Notes: generated by a model from the sequence alone, not told the origin. Shown: positions 40,870 to 50,399, counted from the first letter of the stretch. The stretch: DNA of 64,000 nucleotides from Streptacidiphilus sp. P02-A3a (GCF_014084105.1 NZ_CP048289.1:8503922-8567921); one strand, 5' to 3'. A program made the numbers and translations.

Positions 40870-43353
40870 CTAGTCCCGGGAGGTCGCGGTGCCCCGGGCC
40901 GCGTCCAGCGCGTACACGCAGCGGTCCTTGCTACAGGCGAAGACGCGGCCGTCGACGGCCACCGGCGGCCCGGTGATCTCGCCGCCGGTGTCCAGCTTCC
41001 AGCGGAGCCTGCCGGTGGCCAGGTCCAGCGTGTGCAGCGAGTGGTCGCGGCTGCCGAGGTGGACCAGGCCGCCCGCCGCCGCCGGGGCGCCGGTCAGCTC
41101 GCCGCGCGCGGTGTAGCGCCAGCGCTCGTCGCCCTGGGCGGTGTCGAAGGCGTAGACCGTGTCCGCGCTGCCGACCAGCACCGACCCGTCGGCCACCAGC
41201 AGCGGGTCGGCGCCCTGGCGTCCACCCGTCCGGGCCCGCCAGCGGACGGCGCCGGTGGCGGCCTCCAGCGCGGTGACCGAGCCGAGGTAGTCGGCGACGA
41301 ACAGGCCCCCCTGCTCGTCCGGGGTCGGCGGGGTGAACAGCGCCACCGGCGTGTCGAAGCGCCAGCGCTGCTCACCGGTGGCCTCGTCCAGGGCCAGCAG
41401 CCGGGTGCCCGAGGCCAGGTAGAGCACGCCCTGGCGGAGCACCGGGTGCGAGGGGACGTCGTCGCCGAGCGGGAACGACCAGCGCGGCCGACCGGTGGTC
41501 AGGTCCAGCGACCGGAGCCGCCCGCCGCCCTGGTAGTAGACCGAGTCGCCGATCACACAAGGACCGGACTGCTGGTTCTCGTACTCCTGCTGGGCGTCCT
41601 TGACCTGCCACATCTCGCTGCCGTCGATCGCGGAGCGGACCTGCACGCCGCCGCCCCTGGTCCCGGCGACGACCGCGCCGCCGCCGGTGTGCAGCGAGTA
41701 CGTCCAGCCGTTGAGGACGACCCGCCAGCGCTCGGAGCCGTCGGCGGCGGTGAGGGTGAACAGGTTGGGCCCGTCGGCGGCGTGGATCCGGCCGTCGGCC
41801 ACCGAGACCGCCCAGGCCACGTCGCGGCTCTTGAAGCGGCGGCGGCCGGTGCCGATGTCCAGGGCGTGGACCTCGAAGCTGGTGATGTAGAGGGTTCCGT
41901 CGTGCACCTCGGGGGTGCCCCAGACGTCGTTGGACATCCGGAACCGCCAGGGCCGCCAGCGGGTCGCGGCGGGCGCGGCCTGGGACGGCTGGGACACGGC
42001 GGCCTGGGACGGTTGCAGCGGGTAGGGCGCCTGGGTCCGGGACGGCCGGGACGGCGCCTGGGACGGCTGGGACAGGGCCTGGGACGGCGCCTGGGACGGC
42101 GTGCGGCGGACCCAGTCGGTGCCGGGCGGCGGCACCGGTTCGGCGGCGTGGGTGGCGACCCCGGTACCGGTCGCCCGGACCCCGGGCCCGATCGGCACGG
42201 CCCCGCCGACCAATTGCACCATCGGCGTGGGGCTGGTCGGACCGGCCGGTTCCGGCAGCGGCGCACCGGCGTGCCGGCGGCCCCCGGCCGGGCGCTCGCC
42301 CGGTCCGGCGGCCTTGACGGTCGGCGCCAGCTCGCCGGTACGCGGGTCCAGCGTGCCCGGACCCGGGTCCGCCGCCGGGGCGGGCCGGGGCACCGGGGCG
42401 GCCTGCTCGGCCCATTCGGGCTGGGCCGGGACCGGCGGCGGGAGCAGCGGCGCGCCGCCGCGGCGCCCGCGGCGGCGGTCGATCAGCTCCAGCGCCAGCG
42501 GCGGCAGCCAGTCCCGGGAGTCGTCGTCCTCACCCGCGCCGCTGGCGTACAGGTGCGGCGCCAGCTCCTCCTGGATCTGCGCCGGGGTGGGGCGCCGCTC
42601 CGCCGCGGGCCGCATGCAGGCCTTGACCAGCGGTGCCAGCTCCGGCGGCAGCCCGGACAGGTCCGGGGCCTCGCGCAGCAGCATGAACACCGTCTCCACC
42701 GGGTTCACCCCGTGGTACGGGGCGTGGCCGGTGGCGGCGAAGACCAGCAGTGAGCCCAGCGAGAAGACGTCGCTGGCGCCGGTGACGCTGCGGCTGTCCC
42801 TGGCCTGCTCGGGCGACATGTAGGCGGGGGTGCCGACCGCGACGTTGGTCATGGTCAGCCGGGTGTGCGAGACCCCGGCGGCGATGCCGAAGTCGATCAC
42901 GCGCGGCCCGTCCTCGGTGACCAGCACGTTGGAGGGCTTGAGGTCGCGGTGGACCAGGCCCGCGGCGTGGATCGACTGGAGTGCCTCGGCGATGCCCGCG
43001 ATCAGCCAGCGCGAGGCACCGACCGGCATCGGCCCGCAGTCCGCGACCAGGTCCTCCAGCGAGGGCGCCGGGATGTACGCGGTGGCCAGCCACGGCACCG
43101 GCGCGTCGGCGTCGGCGTCCACCACGGCGGCGGTGTAGAAGCCGCTGACGGTACGGGCGGCGGCGATCTCGCGGGCGAAGCGGACCCGGAACAGCTGGTC
43201 CTCCGCGAGCTCCCCGCGGACGGTCTTGATGGCCACCCTGCGGCCGGAGGAGGAGCGGCCCAGATAGACCAGTCCCATCCCGCCCGCGCCAAGGCGTCCC
43301 AGCACCTCGAACGGCCCGATCCGCCTGGGATCGTGCGCTGTCAGCTGGTCCAC
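40870..43353 (-). CDS. Ser/Thr protein kinase fused to a PQQ-type beta-propeller
   Basis: An 827-residue protein. Kinase domain, residues 10-270: GRLGAGGMGLVYLG, VAIKTV, HRDLKPSNVL, DFGIAAG and GTPAYMSPEQ, all catalytic elements intact. A Pro/Gln-rich linker (residues 300-450, with SQAPSQ-type repeats) leads to eight or so PQQ-like blades (WRFRMSNDVWGTPEVHDGTL through DGRVFACSKDRCVYALDA). No membrane segment is visible, so it is probably cytosolic. PQQ propellers without cofactor motifs usually bind proteins or ligands; the sensor role is inferred. Start GTG 43353, after GAGG; longer upstream frame ignored. Confidence 0.87.
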   Translation of the reverse strand: MDQLTAHDPRRIGPFEVLGRLGAGGMGLVYLGRSSSGRRVAIKTVRGELAEDQLFRVRFAREIAAARTVSGFYTAAVVDADADAPVPWLATAYIPAPSLEDLVADCGPMPVGASRWLIAGIAEALQSIHAAGLVHRDLKPSNVLVTEDGPRVIDFGIAAGVSHTRLTMTNVAVGTPAYMSPEQARDSRSVTGASDVFSLGSLLVFAATGHAPYHGVNPVETVFMLLREAPDLSGLPPELAPLVKACMRPAAERRPTPAQIQEELAPHLYASGAGEDDDSRDWLPPLALELIDRRRGRRGGAPLLPPPVPAQPEWAEQAAPVPRPAPAADPGPGTLDPRTGELAPTVKAAGPGERPAGGRRHAGAPLPEPAGPTSPTPMVQLVGGAVPIGPGVRATGTGVATHAAEPVPPPGTDWVRRTPSQAPSQALSQPSQAPSRPSRTQAPYPLQPSQAAVSQPSQAAPAATRWRPWRFRMSNDVWGTPEVHDGTLYITSFEVHALDIGTGRRRFKSRDVAWAVSVADGRIHAADGPNLFTLTAADGSERWRVVLNGWTYSLHTGGGAVVAGTRGGGVQVRSAIDGSEMWQVKDAQQEYENQQSGPCVIGDSVYYQGGGRLRSLDLTTGRPRWSFPLGDDVPSHPVLRQGVLYLASGTRLLALDEATGEQRWRFDTPVALFTPPTPDEQGGLFVADYLGSVTALEAATGAVRWRARTGGRQGADPLLVADGSVLVGSADTVYAFDTAQGDERWRYTARGELTGAPAAAGGLVHLGSRDHSLHTLDLATGRLRWKLDTGGEITGPPVAVDGRVFACSKDRCVYALDAARGTATSRD

Positions 43354-43623
43354 GTCCTCAGCCACCTCCCCGTAAGTGCTCCCCGTCGTACCCTGTCCGG
43401 CACTGATTCTCCAACGCCGACCCGTTCCGGGGCCAACCAGCCCTCGGCTGCCCCCCGGTCGCGGGGCCCGGGAGCGGCCTCCGGGCACCGAATACCCCAT
43501 CAGTAGGCCATGCTCGGGAACCGATCGCGCCGTGTCGCGCGGCTGACCGGCGAATCGGTGCACGAGCGTTAGATTGACGGCCTGGCATGTCCCATCCCCG
43601 GTGGACGCGACAGGAGGCGGCGG

Positions 43624-45042
43624 ATGACTGGCACGGCGGAGCGGCTGGCCCCGGTGCTGGCGGAACTGCTCGGCACGGAGCTGCCGGTGCGGCTGCGCGG
43701 CTGGGACGGCGTGGAGACCGGTCCGCCCGGGGCGGCGGTGCTGGTGCTGGCCAACCGGCGGGCGCTGCGCCACCTGCTCTGGCGTCCGGACGAGCTGGGG
43801 CTGGCCCGCGCCTATGTCGCCGGTGACCTGCGGGTCGATCCGGAGAGCGACCTGTACGAGGTGCTGGCGGCGGTCGCGCGGCTGGCCGAGCGCACCGACC
43901 CGGCGGCGCCGCGGGTCACCCTCGGGAGCCTGTTCGGGGCCCGCGGCCGACGGCTGCTGGGCACCGCGCTGCGGCTCGGCGCGATCGGCCCGAGGCCGCC
44001 GCTGCCGCCGGAGGAGGCCCGCCGGCTCAAGGGCAGCCGCCACTCGCTGGGCCGCGACCGCACCGCGATCAGCCACCACTACGACGTCGGCAACGACTTC
44101 TACCGGCTGGTGCTCGGCCCCTCCATGGTCTACTCCTGCGCCTACTGGACCCCGCGGGCGACGACCCTGGAGCTGGCCCAGGAGGCCAAGCTGGACCTGG
44201 TCTGCCGCAAGCTCGGGCTGCGCCCCGGGATGCGGATGCTGGACGTGGGCTGCGGCTGGGGCTCGCTGCTGATGCACGCCGCCCGGCACTACGGGGTGGT
44301 CGGCACCGGGGTCACCCTGTCCGAGGAGCAGGCGCGCGGCGCCCGCGAGCGGATCGCCGAGGCCGGACTGACCGATCAGCTGACGATCCGACTGCAGGAC
44401 TACCGGGAGATCTCCGACGGCCCGTACCAGGCGATCTCCAGCGTCGGCATGGCCGAGCACGTCGGTACGGAGCAGTACCGCCGCTACGCCGGACTGCTGT
44501 ACGAGCTGCTCGCGCCGGGCGGGCGGCTGCTGAACCATCAGATCGCCCGCCGCCCGAGCGCCCCCGGCGAGCGCTACCGGACCAGCCCGTTCATCACCGC
44601 CTACGTCTTCCCGGACGGCGACCTGGCGCCGATCGGCGCCACCGTCAGCCTGCTGGAGCAGGCCGGTTTCGAGATCAGGGACGTCGAGTCGCTGCGCGAG
44701 CACTACGGCCGGACGCTGCGGGCCTGGGTCGACAACCTGGAGGCCCACTGGGAGCGGGCGAACGAGCTGACCACCCCCGGTCGGGTCCGGGTCTGGCGGC
44801 TCTACATGGCGGCATCGGCACTGGCGTTCGAGGAGAACCGAATCGGCGTCAACCAGGTCCTGGCCGTACGCACCGCGGCCGCGGGCGACAGTGGCCTGCC
44901 GGGCACCCGGGCCGAGTGGCTGACCGGCGCGGACGCCCCGATCCCGGCCGTGGCGGCGGCTGACGGACCACCCGGGGATCCGGACGCCCAGGCACGGGAG
45001 CTGACGGGCAGCCCGGCGAACGGACTGGGGAGCAGCCGCTGA
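43624..45042 (+). CDS. Cyclopropane-fatty-acyl-phospholipid-synthase-like methyltransferase
   Basis: A 472-residue SAM-dependent enzyme. The N-terminal domain (residues 1-130) is CFA-type; the methyltransferase core has ISHHYDVGNDFYRLVLGPSM, YSCAYW, the SAM loop MLDVGCGWGSLLMHAARHYG, and SSVGMAEHVGTEQYRRY with the conserved Glu, and ends RVWRLYMAASALAFEENRIG. It would methylate or cyclopropanate unsaturated membrane acyl chains. The C-terminal 60 residues are an unusual Ala/Gly/Pro tail. ATG 43624, with GGAGGCGG upstream. It is divergent from the kinase across 270 bp in which I see no further gene. Confidence 0.87.
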   Translation: MTGTAERLAPVLAELLGTELPVRLRGWDGVETGPPGAAVLVLANRRALRHLLWRPDELGLARAYVAGDLRVDPESDLYEVLAAVARLAERTDPAAPRVTLGSLFGARGRRLLGTALRLGAIGPRPPLPPEEARRLKGSRHSLGRDRTAISHHYDVGNDFYRLVLGPSMVYSCAYWTPRATTLELAQEAKLDLVCRKLGLRPGMRMLDVGCGWGSLLMHAARHYGVVGTGVTLSEEQARGARERIAEAGLTDQLTIRLQDYREISDGPYQAISSVGMAEHVGTEQYRRYAGLLYELLAPGGRLLNHQIARRPSAPGERYRTSPFITAYVFPDGDLAPIGATVSLLEQAGFEIRDVESLREHYGRTLRAWVDNLEAHWERANELTTPGRVRVWRLYMAASALAFEENRIGVNQVLAVRTAAAGDSGLPGTRAEWLTGADAPIPAVAAADGPPGDPDAQARELTGSPANGLGSSR

Positions 45043-45072
45043 AACAGTACGAAAATCAGCCCAGAACCACCG

Positions 45073-45093
45073 CTCCGTCAGTCCGACGGAGCA
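45073..45093. promoter_or_regulatory. Inverted repeat between the CFA-like gene and tetR
   Basis: GCTCCGTC-AGTCC-GACGGAGC, perfect 8-bp arms with a 5-nt centre, 52 bp upstream of the TetR start. It may terminate the upstream gene or serve as an operator. Its centre differs from the CTGAC-N5-GTCAG set. Confidence 0.4.
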
Positions 45094-45144
45094 TTCGGCA
45101 CACTGCCGGATAGCGCGCGGATCTTGCCACGGTAAACTGACGGC

Positions 45145-45792
45145 ATGACAGGACAAGTTCGCACCGTCGACGGGCGTGTCGCCGGGCGACGCGGGCAGGC
45201 GACGCGGCAGAAGCTGCTCGAATGCCTTAGCGAGATGCTCAGCACATCGCCCTACCGGGACGTCAAGGTTATCGACGTAGCCCGGATGGCGGGTACCTCC
45301 CCCGCAACGTTCTACCAGTACTTCCCCGACGTCGAGGGCGCTGTCCTCGAAATCGCGGACGGTATGGCCAGGGACGGCGCCAGTCTCAAGGACCTGGTCG
45401 CCGACAAGTCGTGGGCCGGAAAGACCGGCTACCAGACGGCCGAGGAGCTGGTTGACGGCTTCCTCACCTTCTGGCGCGACAACGAGGCCATCCTGCGCGT
45501 GGTGACGTTGGGCTCAGCGGAAGGGGACAAGCGGTTCTTCAAGATCCGCATGAAGATCCTCAATGCGGTGACCAACTCGCTCACCGACTCCCTCAAGGCG
45601 CTCCAGGCCTCCGGCAAGGCGGACGCGTCCGTCAGCGCTCCGGCGGTCGCCGGTTCGCTGGTGGCCATGCTGGCCGCCGTGGCGGAGCACCAGAAGGGCT
45701 TCGACTCCTGGGGCGTCAAGGCCAAGGAGCTCAAGCCCAGCCTGGCGTTGCTGGTCTACCTGGGCATGACCGGGAAGAAGCCGCCGAAGTAG
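45145..45792 (+). CDS. TetR-family transcriptional regulator
   Basis: A 215-residue regulator. The HTH lies at residues 17-65 (RRGQATRQKLLECLSEMLST, PYRDVKVIDVARMAGTSPAT, FYQYFPDVEGAVLEIADGMA); the C-terminal ligand domain is helical with the segment AAVAEHQKGFDSWGVKAKEL. The type is widely conserved in actinomycetes and not KstR or KstR2 by sequence. It lies within the catabolic region, and an imperfect copy of the operator (CTGAC-N5-GACAG, 45137-45151) overlaps its start codon, so it is the best candidate repressor of the seven-site regulon, probably responding to an acyl-CoA. Confidence 0.85.
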   Translation: MTGQVRTVDGRVAGRRGQATRQKLLECLSEMLSTSPYRDVKVIDVARMAGTSPATFYQYFPDVEGAVLEIADGMARDGASLKDLVADKSWAGKTGYQTAEELVDGFLTFWRDNEAILRVVTLGSAEGDKRFFKIRMKILNAVTNSLTDSLKALQASGKADASVSAPAVAGSLVAMLAAVAEHQKGFDSWGVKAKELKPSLALLVYLGMTGKKPPK

Positions 45793-46105
45793 GGCGGCCA
45801 CGGTCCGGTCCCCGGCCAGCCGCCGCTGGCCCCGACCGGTACCGGGTATTCCTGGGCAAGAGCGGACCGTCCCGAGCCGCCCGGAGCATTCCTTGGAATG
45901 CTTCCTGTGGTTCCGGACAATCCTGGGCCTTACCGCCTGGTCGCCTGTCCGACCGGGCTCTGGACCGGCTGCGCCTCGGGGGAGGTACACCGGTTCGACT
46001 GCCACGCCCATGTCCGCCGCATGCCCGCAGTACCTCGTACGAGGCCGCGAAACGGCCCCGGTTCCGCCCACGGGCGGCCCACCCCGCTCCGGGGCGGGCC
46101 GCCCG
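45793..46105. other. Gene-free gap
   Basis: I see no supportable gene, RNA or strong repeat here between the convergent tetR and the deazaflavin-oxidoreductase gene; reading frames in it are short and lack ribosome sites. Confidence 0.5.
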
Positions 46106-46648
46106 TCACTCTTTCGGCCCTGTCCGGCCGGGCCCGGCCGCCCCCACGGGGACCGGTTCCAGCCGGAAGATCCGCAGCTCGCGCTCGACCCGGGCCTGGT
46201 AGGCCGCGTACGGCGGCCACATCCGCAGCAGCGCCGCCCAGGCCGCCGCCCGTTCCGGCCCCTCCAGCAGCCGGGCGGTGACCGCCGTGGTCCGGCCGCG
46301 CCGCTCGACCAGCGCCTCCGGCGCGGCCAGCAGGTTCCCGGTCCAGGCGGGATGGGCGGCCTGGCCGAAGTTGCTGCCGATGACCAGCAGCCCGCCGTCC
46401 GGTTCGGGCAGGCAGGCCAGCGGGGTGACCCGGGGCGCGCCGCTGCGGCGGCCGGTCGTGGTCAGGAAGATCGAGGGCAGCAGGTACTGGCTGATCATCA
46501 CCCGGCCGCCGCTGAGCCGGTGCACCGTCCGGTCGATCCGGGGCAGCAGCCGCGGGGCGATCCGGGCGAAGGTCCTGGTGCTGGAGACCCGCTGGATCAG
46601 CGCCTCCTGGCGCGAGCGGGGCCGCCCTGGCTGGTCCACGGTCATCAT
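46106..46648 (-). CDS. Deazaflavin (F420)-dependent nitroreductase-family protein
   Basis: A 180-residue protein of the Ddn/FDR family: HRLSGGRVMISQYLLPSIFL followed by TTTGRRSGAPRVTPLACLPE (the F420-binding region) and DGGLLVIGSNFGQAAHPAWT are the family hallmarks. Such enzymes reduce enones or quinones with F420H2. The start ATGATG (46648/46645) overlaps the stop of the acyl-CoA dehydrogenase gene, so both are translated from one transcript controlled by the operator at 47888. A reduction step in the same catabolic route is plausible. Confidence 0.82.
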   Translation of the reverse strand: MMTVDQPGRPRSRQEALIQRVSSTRTFARIAPRLLPRIDRTVHRLSGGRVMISQYLLPSIFLTTTGRRSGAPRVTPLACLPEPDGGLLVIGSNFGQAAHPAWTGNLLAAPEALVERRGRTTAVTARLLEGPERAAAWAALLRMWPPYAAYQARVERELRIFRLEPVPVGAAGPGRTGPKE

Positions 46649-47865
46649 CCGCCTCCCTCTCCCGCGGTCCCCTCGCGCGCGGTCGGCCGACCGCTTTCCG
46701 GCGGGAACAGTCCGGCGAGCGCCGCCGCGCGGGCCCGCAGCCGGTGCGGCGCGCCGAACAGCAGCTCGTCGGCGACCGCCCGCTTGAAGTAGAGCTGCGC
46801 GTCGTGCTCCCAGGTCACCGCGATCCCGCCGTGCACCTGCACCGCCTCGGCGGCGGCGGTGTGCAGCCCCTCCAGCGCCCGGGCCAGCGCCAGCAGCACC
46901 GCCACCGCGGCCTGGTCCGGGTCGGCGAGCCCGCCGCCCAGGGCCCAGGCCGCGTAGTAGACGGCCGACCGGGCCGACTCCACCGCGACATGGACGTCCG
47001 CCAGCTTGTGCGCGATCGCCTGGAAGGCGCCGAGCGGACGCCCGAACTGCTCCCTGACCTGTGCGTACTCCACCGACATGGCCAGGCACCTGGCGCCCGC
47101 GCCGACGGCCTCGGCGGCGGCCGCCAGCGCCCCGGGCAGTCCGGCGGCGGCCAGCGCCGGGCCCGCGTCCAGGGCCGGATCGCCGAGCGGGACGCCGGAC
47201 ACGTCGCGCAGCTCGACCCGGGCCGGGGCCCGGGTCTGGTCCAGCGCGGCGCAGCGGCTCCGGGTCAGCCCGGCGGCGTCGCCGTCGACCAGGAACAGCA
47301 CCGTCCGGCTGCGGGGAAAGCCGCCGGTGTGGGCGGCGACCAGCAGCAGCTCGGCCCGCGCGCCGTCGAGCACCGGCTCGGCCTCCCCGTAGAGCAGCCA
47401 GCCGTCACGGCCCTGGCCCGGCGAGCGGGCCTGGACGCCGCCGGCCCGGCCGCCGCCCGCCGCCGCGCCGTCCGGCAGCGGGTGCGGCAGCACCAGGGCC
47501 GCGGTCCGGGCGCCGCTCGCCAGCGCGGGCAGCAGTTCGGCCCGCTGCTCCGGAGCGGCCAGCGCGCCCACCGCCCCGGCGGCCAGTACCGAGGACGCCA
47601 GCAGCGGCGAGGGCAGCAGCGCCCGGCCGGTCTCCTCGCAGGCCAGCGCGAGCTCGACCGGGCCCAGCCCGGCGCCGCCGTGTTCGGCGGGCAGGGCCAG
47701 ACCGGGCAGCCCGGGGCTGCGCGCCAGCTGCCGCCACAGCTCCTGGTCGTAACCGGCCGGGGAGGCCGCGGCCGCCCGGACCCGCTCCGGGGGACAGCCC
47801 TTGGCCAGCGCCTCGCGCAAGGTCCGGCGGACGGCCTCCTGTTCCGGGGTGAGCGCGGGGTCCAT
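46645..47865 (-). CDS. Acyl-CoA dehydrogenase
   Basis: A 406-residue FAD-dependent dehydrogenase. N-terminal LTPEQEAVRRTLREALAKGC and GLALPAEHGGAGLGPVELAL, a middle beta domain, and C-terminal MSVEYAQVREQFGRPLGAFQ plus EAVQVHGGIAVTWEHDAQLY. The position usually holding the catalytic Glu is not obvious, so it might be one subunit of a heteromeric FadE/ChsE-type enzyme as in steroid side-chain degradation, or use another base. First gene of a two-gene operon; operator CTGACGGGTCGTCAT lies 23 bp upstream. Confidence 0.85.
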   Translation of the reverse strand: MDPALTPEQEAVRRTLREALAKGCPPERVRAAAASPAGYDQELWRQLARSPGLPGLALPAEHGGAGLGPVELALACEETGRALLPSPLLASSVLAAGAVGALAAPEQRAELLPALASGARTAALVLPHPLPDGAAAGGGRAGGVQARSPGQGRDGWLLYGEAEPVLDGARAELLLVAAHTGGFPRSRTVLFLVDGDAAGLTRSRCAALDQTRAPARVELRDVSGVPLGDPALDAGPALAAAGLPGALAAAAEAVGAGARCLAMSVEYAQVREQFGRPLGAFQAIAHKLADVHVAVESARSAVYYAAWALGGGLADPDQAAVAVLLALARALEGLHTAAAEAVQVHGGIAVTWEHDAQLYFKRAVADELLFGAPHRLRARAAALAGLFPPESGRPTAREGTAGEGGG

Positions 47866-47887
47866 GCCGCCTCCAGCTGTCTCGATG

Positions 47888-47902
47888 CTGACGGGTCGTC
47901 AT
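47888..47902. promoter_or_regulatory. TetR-type operator candidate 3 (dehydrogenase side)
   Basis: CTGACGGGTCGTCAT, 9 of 10 consensus positions, 23 bp upstream of ATG 47865. Confidence 0.6.
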
Positions 47903-47948
47903 CCTAGAAGCATCCGGAGCCGGGGCACAGGGGTCGGGCCACACTAAT

Positions 47949-47963
47949 CTGATGTACCGTCAG
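47949..47963. promoter_or_regulatory. TetR-type operator candidate 4 (thiolase-like side)
   Basis: CTGATGTACCGTCAG, 9 of 10 consensus positions, flanked by AAT and ATT, 38 bp upstream of ATG 48001. Paired with site 3 as at 38.0-38.1 kb. Confidence 0.7.
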
Positions 47964-48000
47964 ATTCTCTCGCGGCTTTCCAGAGACCGGAGTTGATGAC

Positions 48001-49227
48001 ATGTCAGAACCTGCGCTGCGCCATCCGGTGGCGGACGGCACCGGGCCGCGCCGCCGGGTCGCGGTGGTCGGCGTGGCCCACAGCGACTGCGGCCGGGTGG
48101 ACGGCGCGACCGCGTTCGCGCTGCACGCCCAGGCCGCCCGGCGGGCGCTGGCCGACTCCGGACTGCCGCGCTCGGTGGTCGACGGCGTCGCCTCGGCCGG
48201 GCTCGGCCTGCTCGCCCCGGTCGAGGTCTGCGAGTACCTGGGGCTGCGCCCGTCCTGGACCGACTCCACCTCGGTCGGCGGCTCCACCTGGGAGGTGATG
48301 GCCGCGCACGCGGCCGACGCGATAGCCGCCGGGCACGCCGAGGCGGTGCTGCTGGTCTACGGCTCGACCGCCCGCGCCGACCTGAAGGCGGGCCGCCGCA
48401 CCGCCGCGCTGGACCTGGGCGGGCGCGGCCCGCAGCAGTTCGAGGCCCCGTACGGGCACACGCTGATCTCCAAGTACGCCATGGCCGCCCGCCGCCACAT
48501 GCACCAGTACGGGACCACGCTGGAGCAGCTGGCGGGGGTCGCGGTGCAGGCCCGGGCCAACGCGGCGGCCAATCCGGAGGCGATGTACCGGACCCCGATC
48601 ACCGTGGACGAGGTGCTGGCGGGGCCGGTGGTCGCCTCCCCGTTCACCAAGCTGCACTGCTGCGTCCGCTCGGACGGCGGCTGCGCGGTGCTGCTGGCCG
48701 CCGAGGACTACGTCCCGGACAGCGCGCACGACCCGGTGTGGATCCTGGGCAGCGGCGCGCGGCTCAGCCACAGCCTGATGTCCGAGTGGGAGGACTTCAC
48801 CGTCTCCCCCGCCGCCGAGTCCGGACGCCTGGCGTACCGGCGCGCCGGGGTCGGCCCGGCCGACATCGACCTGGCGCAGCTCTACGACGCGTTCAGCTAC
48901 ATGCCGCTGGTCGCGCTGGAGGACCTGGGCTTCTGCGCCAAGGGCGAGGGCGGCCCGTTCGTGGACGCCGAGGAGGGGCGGCTGCTGCGCGGCGGCGAGC
49001 TGCCGGTGAACACCGACGGCGGCGGCCTGTCCGCCTGCCATCCGGGGATGCGCGGACTGTTCCTGATCACCGAGGCCGTCCGCCAGCTGCGCGGGGACTA
49101 CGCGGCGACGGCCCCGGAACGGCAGACCGGGCGCCGCGACCGGACCCCGGGGCTGCCCCGGCTGGCCCTGGTCAGCGGTACCGGCGGCTGGTTCTGCTCC
49201 GCGGCGACGCTGGTCCTGGGCCGCTGA
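48001..49227 (+). CDS. Second Ltp/thiolase-like protein
   Basis: A 408-residue thiolase-fold protein: RRVAVVGVAHSDCGRVDGAT at the N-terminus, SVGGSTWEVMAAHAADAIAA where classical thiolases have the Cys nucleophile (here Ser/Thr), and LAQLYDAFSYMPLVALEDLG with the Ltp-type Tyr. C-terminal LPVNTDGGGLSACHPGMRGL is typical. It lacks an adjacent DUF35 gene, but the DUF35 protein at 51641 is under the same operator type and could be its partner. Divergent from the acyl-CoA dehydrogenase. GGAG precedes ATG 48001 at 8 nt. Confidence 0.77.
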   Translation: MSEPALRHPVADGTGPRRRVAVVGVAHSDCGRVDGATAFALHAQAARRALADSGLPRSVVDGVASAGLGLLAPVEVCEYLGLRPSWTDSTSVGGSTWEVMAAHAADAIAAGHAEAVLLVYGSTARADLKAGRRTAALDLGGRGPQQFEAPYGHTLISKYAMAARRHMHQYGTTLEQLAGVAVQARANAAANPEAMYRTPITVDEVLAGPVVASPFTKLHCCVRSDGGCAVLLAAEDYVPDSAHDPVWILGSGARLSHSLMSEWEDFTVSPAAESGRLAYRRAGVGPADIDLAQLYDAFSYMPLVALEDLGFCAKGEGGPFVDAEEGRLLRGGELPVNTDGGGLSACHPGMRGLFLITEAVRQLRGDYAATAPERQTGRRDRTPGLPRLALVSGTGGWFCSAATLVLGR

Positions 49228-49293
49228 CCGCGAGCGGTCGGCACCGGCCCGGGGACCCGGGCAGCGCCCAGGAGCACCGCCCAGGAGCAGCGC

Positions 49294-50238
49294 CTAGGGA
49301 CAGCGGACGACCTGTCCGGCGTAGGCGAGGCCGCCGCCGAAACCGAGCAGCAGCACCGGCGCGCCGGACACCAGCTCGCCGCGTTCGACCAGCTTGGACA
49401 GCGCCAGCGGGATGGACGCCGCCGAGGTGTTGCCGGACTCGACCACGTCGCGGGCGACCACCGCGTTCGGGGCGCCGATCTTCGCGGCGATGGCGTCGAT
49501 GATCCGCAGGTTGGCCTGGTGCGGGACGAACCCGGCCAGCTCGGCCGGGGTGATCCCGGCCTTCTCACAGGCCCGCAGCGCCAGCGGGGCGATCTGGGTG
49601 GTGGCCCAGCGGAACACCGCCTGGCCCTGCTGGCTGATGGTCGGGTCCCAGCCGTCGATCCGGACCGCGTCGCCCTTGGACGGGTCGGAGCCCCAGACCA
49701 CCGGACCGATCCCGGGCAGCTCGGACTCCCCGGTCGCGGCGACCACGGCGGCACCGGCCCCGTCCGCGAAGATCACACAAGTGCTGCGGTCGGTCCAGTC
49801 CAGCACGTCGGACATCCGCTCCGAGCCGATCACCAGTGCCCGGGTCGCCGCGCCCGCGCGGATCGCGTGGTCGGCGGTGGCCAGCGCGTAGGAGAAACCC
49901 GAGCAGACCGTGTTGATGTCGTACGCGGCCGGCGCGGCGATGCCCAGCCGGGCGGCGACCTGGGCGGCGGTGTTCGGGCTGCGGTCGATCGCGGTGCAGG
50001 TGGCGACCACCACCAGGTCGATCGAGGACGCGTCCAGGCCGCTCCCGGCCAGTGCCTTCTCGGCCGCGAGAAAGGCCATGTCAGCCACGGTCTCGCCCTC
50101 GGCGATGTGCCGTCGCTGGATGCCGACGCGGCTGCGGATCCACTCGTCGGTGGTGTCGACCAGCTTCGCCAGGTCGTCATTGGTGAGGACCTTGGGCGGC
50201 TGGTAGTGGCCGAGCGCGACGATACGGGAACCGGTCAT
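49294..50238 (-). CDS. FabH-like beta-ketoacyl-ACP synthase III
   Basis: A 314-residue KAS III. The catalytic triad is visible: Cys in INTVCSGFSYALATADHAIR, His in FVPHQANLRIIDAI and Asn in VESGNTSAASIPLAL, and the C-terminal GFGGGLAYAGQVV is intact. It condenses an acyl-CoA starter with malonyl-ACP. No fab or PKS genes adjoin it, so it may be a stand-alone starter enzyme or act in an unlinked pathway. No CTGAC-N5-GTCAG site precedes it. Convergent with the thiolase-like gene; a short GCCCAGGAGCA-type tandem repeat lies in the gap at 49262-49296. Confidence 0.87.
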   Translation of the reverse strand: MTGSRIVALGHYQPPKVLTNDDLAKLVDTTDEWIRSRVGIQRRHIAEGETVADMAFLAAEKALAGSGLDASSIDLVVVATCTAIDRSPNTAAQVAARLGIAAPAAYDINTVCSGFSYALATADHAIRAGAATRALVIGSERMSDVLDWTDRSTCVIFADGAGAAVVAATGESELPGIGPVVWGSDPSKGDAVRIDGWDPTISQQGQAVFRWATTQIAPLALRACEKAGITPAELAGFVPHQANLRIIDAIAAKIGAPNAVVARDVVESGNTSAASIPLALSKLVERGELVSGAPVLLLGFGGGLAYAGQVVRCP

Positions 50239-50399
50239 GCCCCCACTCAAGCCGGTTACCCGTCGGTCCACGTGCGTCACCAGGGACAGTTTCCGGCGGG
50301 CGATGCTGTAGGGGCCGGACAAGTGCCCTCTGCCACCTGGGCACGCGTGACGTCCGCTCAGAGAACTCTCACCTCGGTCACCTGTTCGGCACTCGCTGT

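Noticed and set aside
43363..45156. N-terminal extension of the kinase frame up to 45156
   Set aside because: The extension is antisense to the CFA-synthase-like gene; GTG 43353 with a ribosome site directly precedes the kinase domain.
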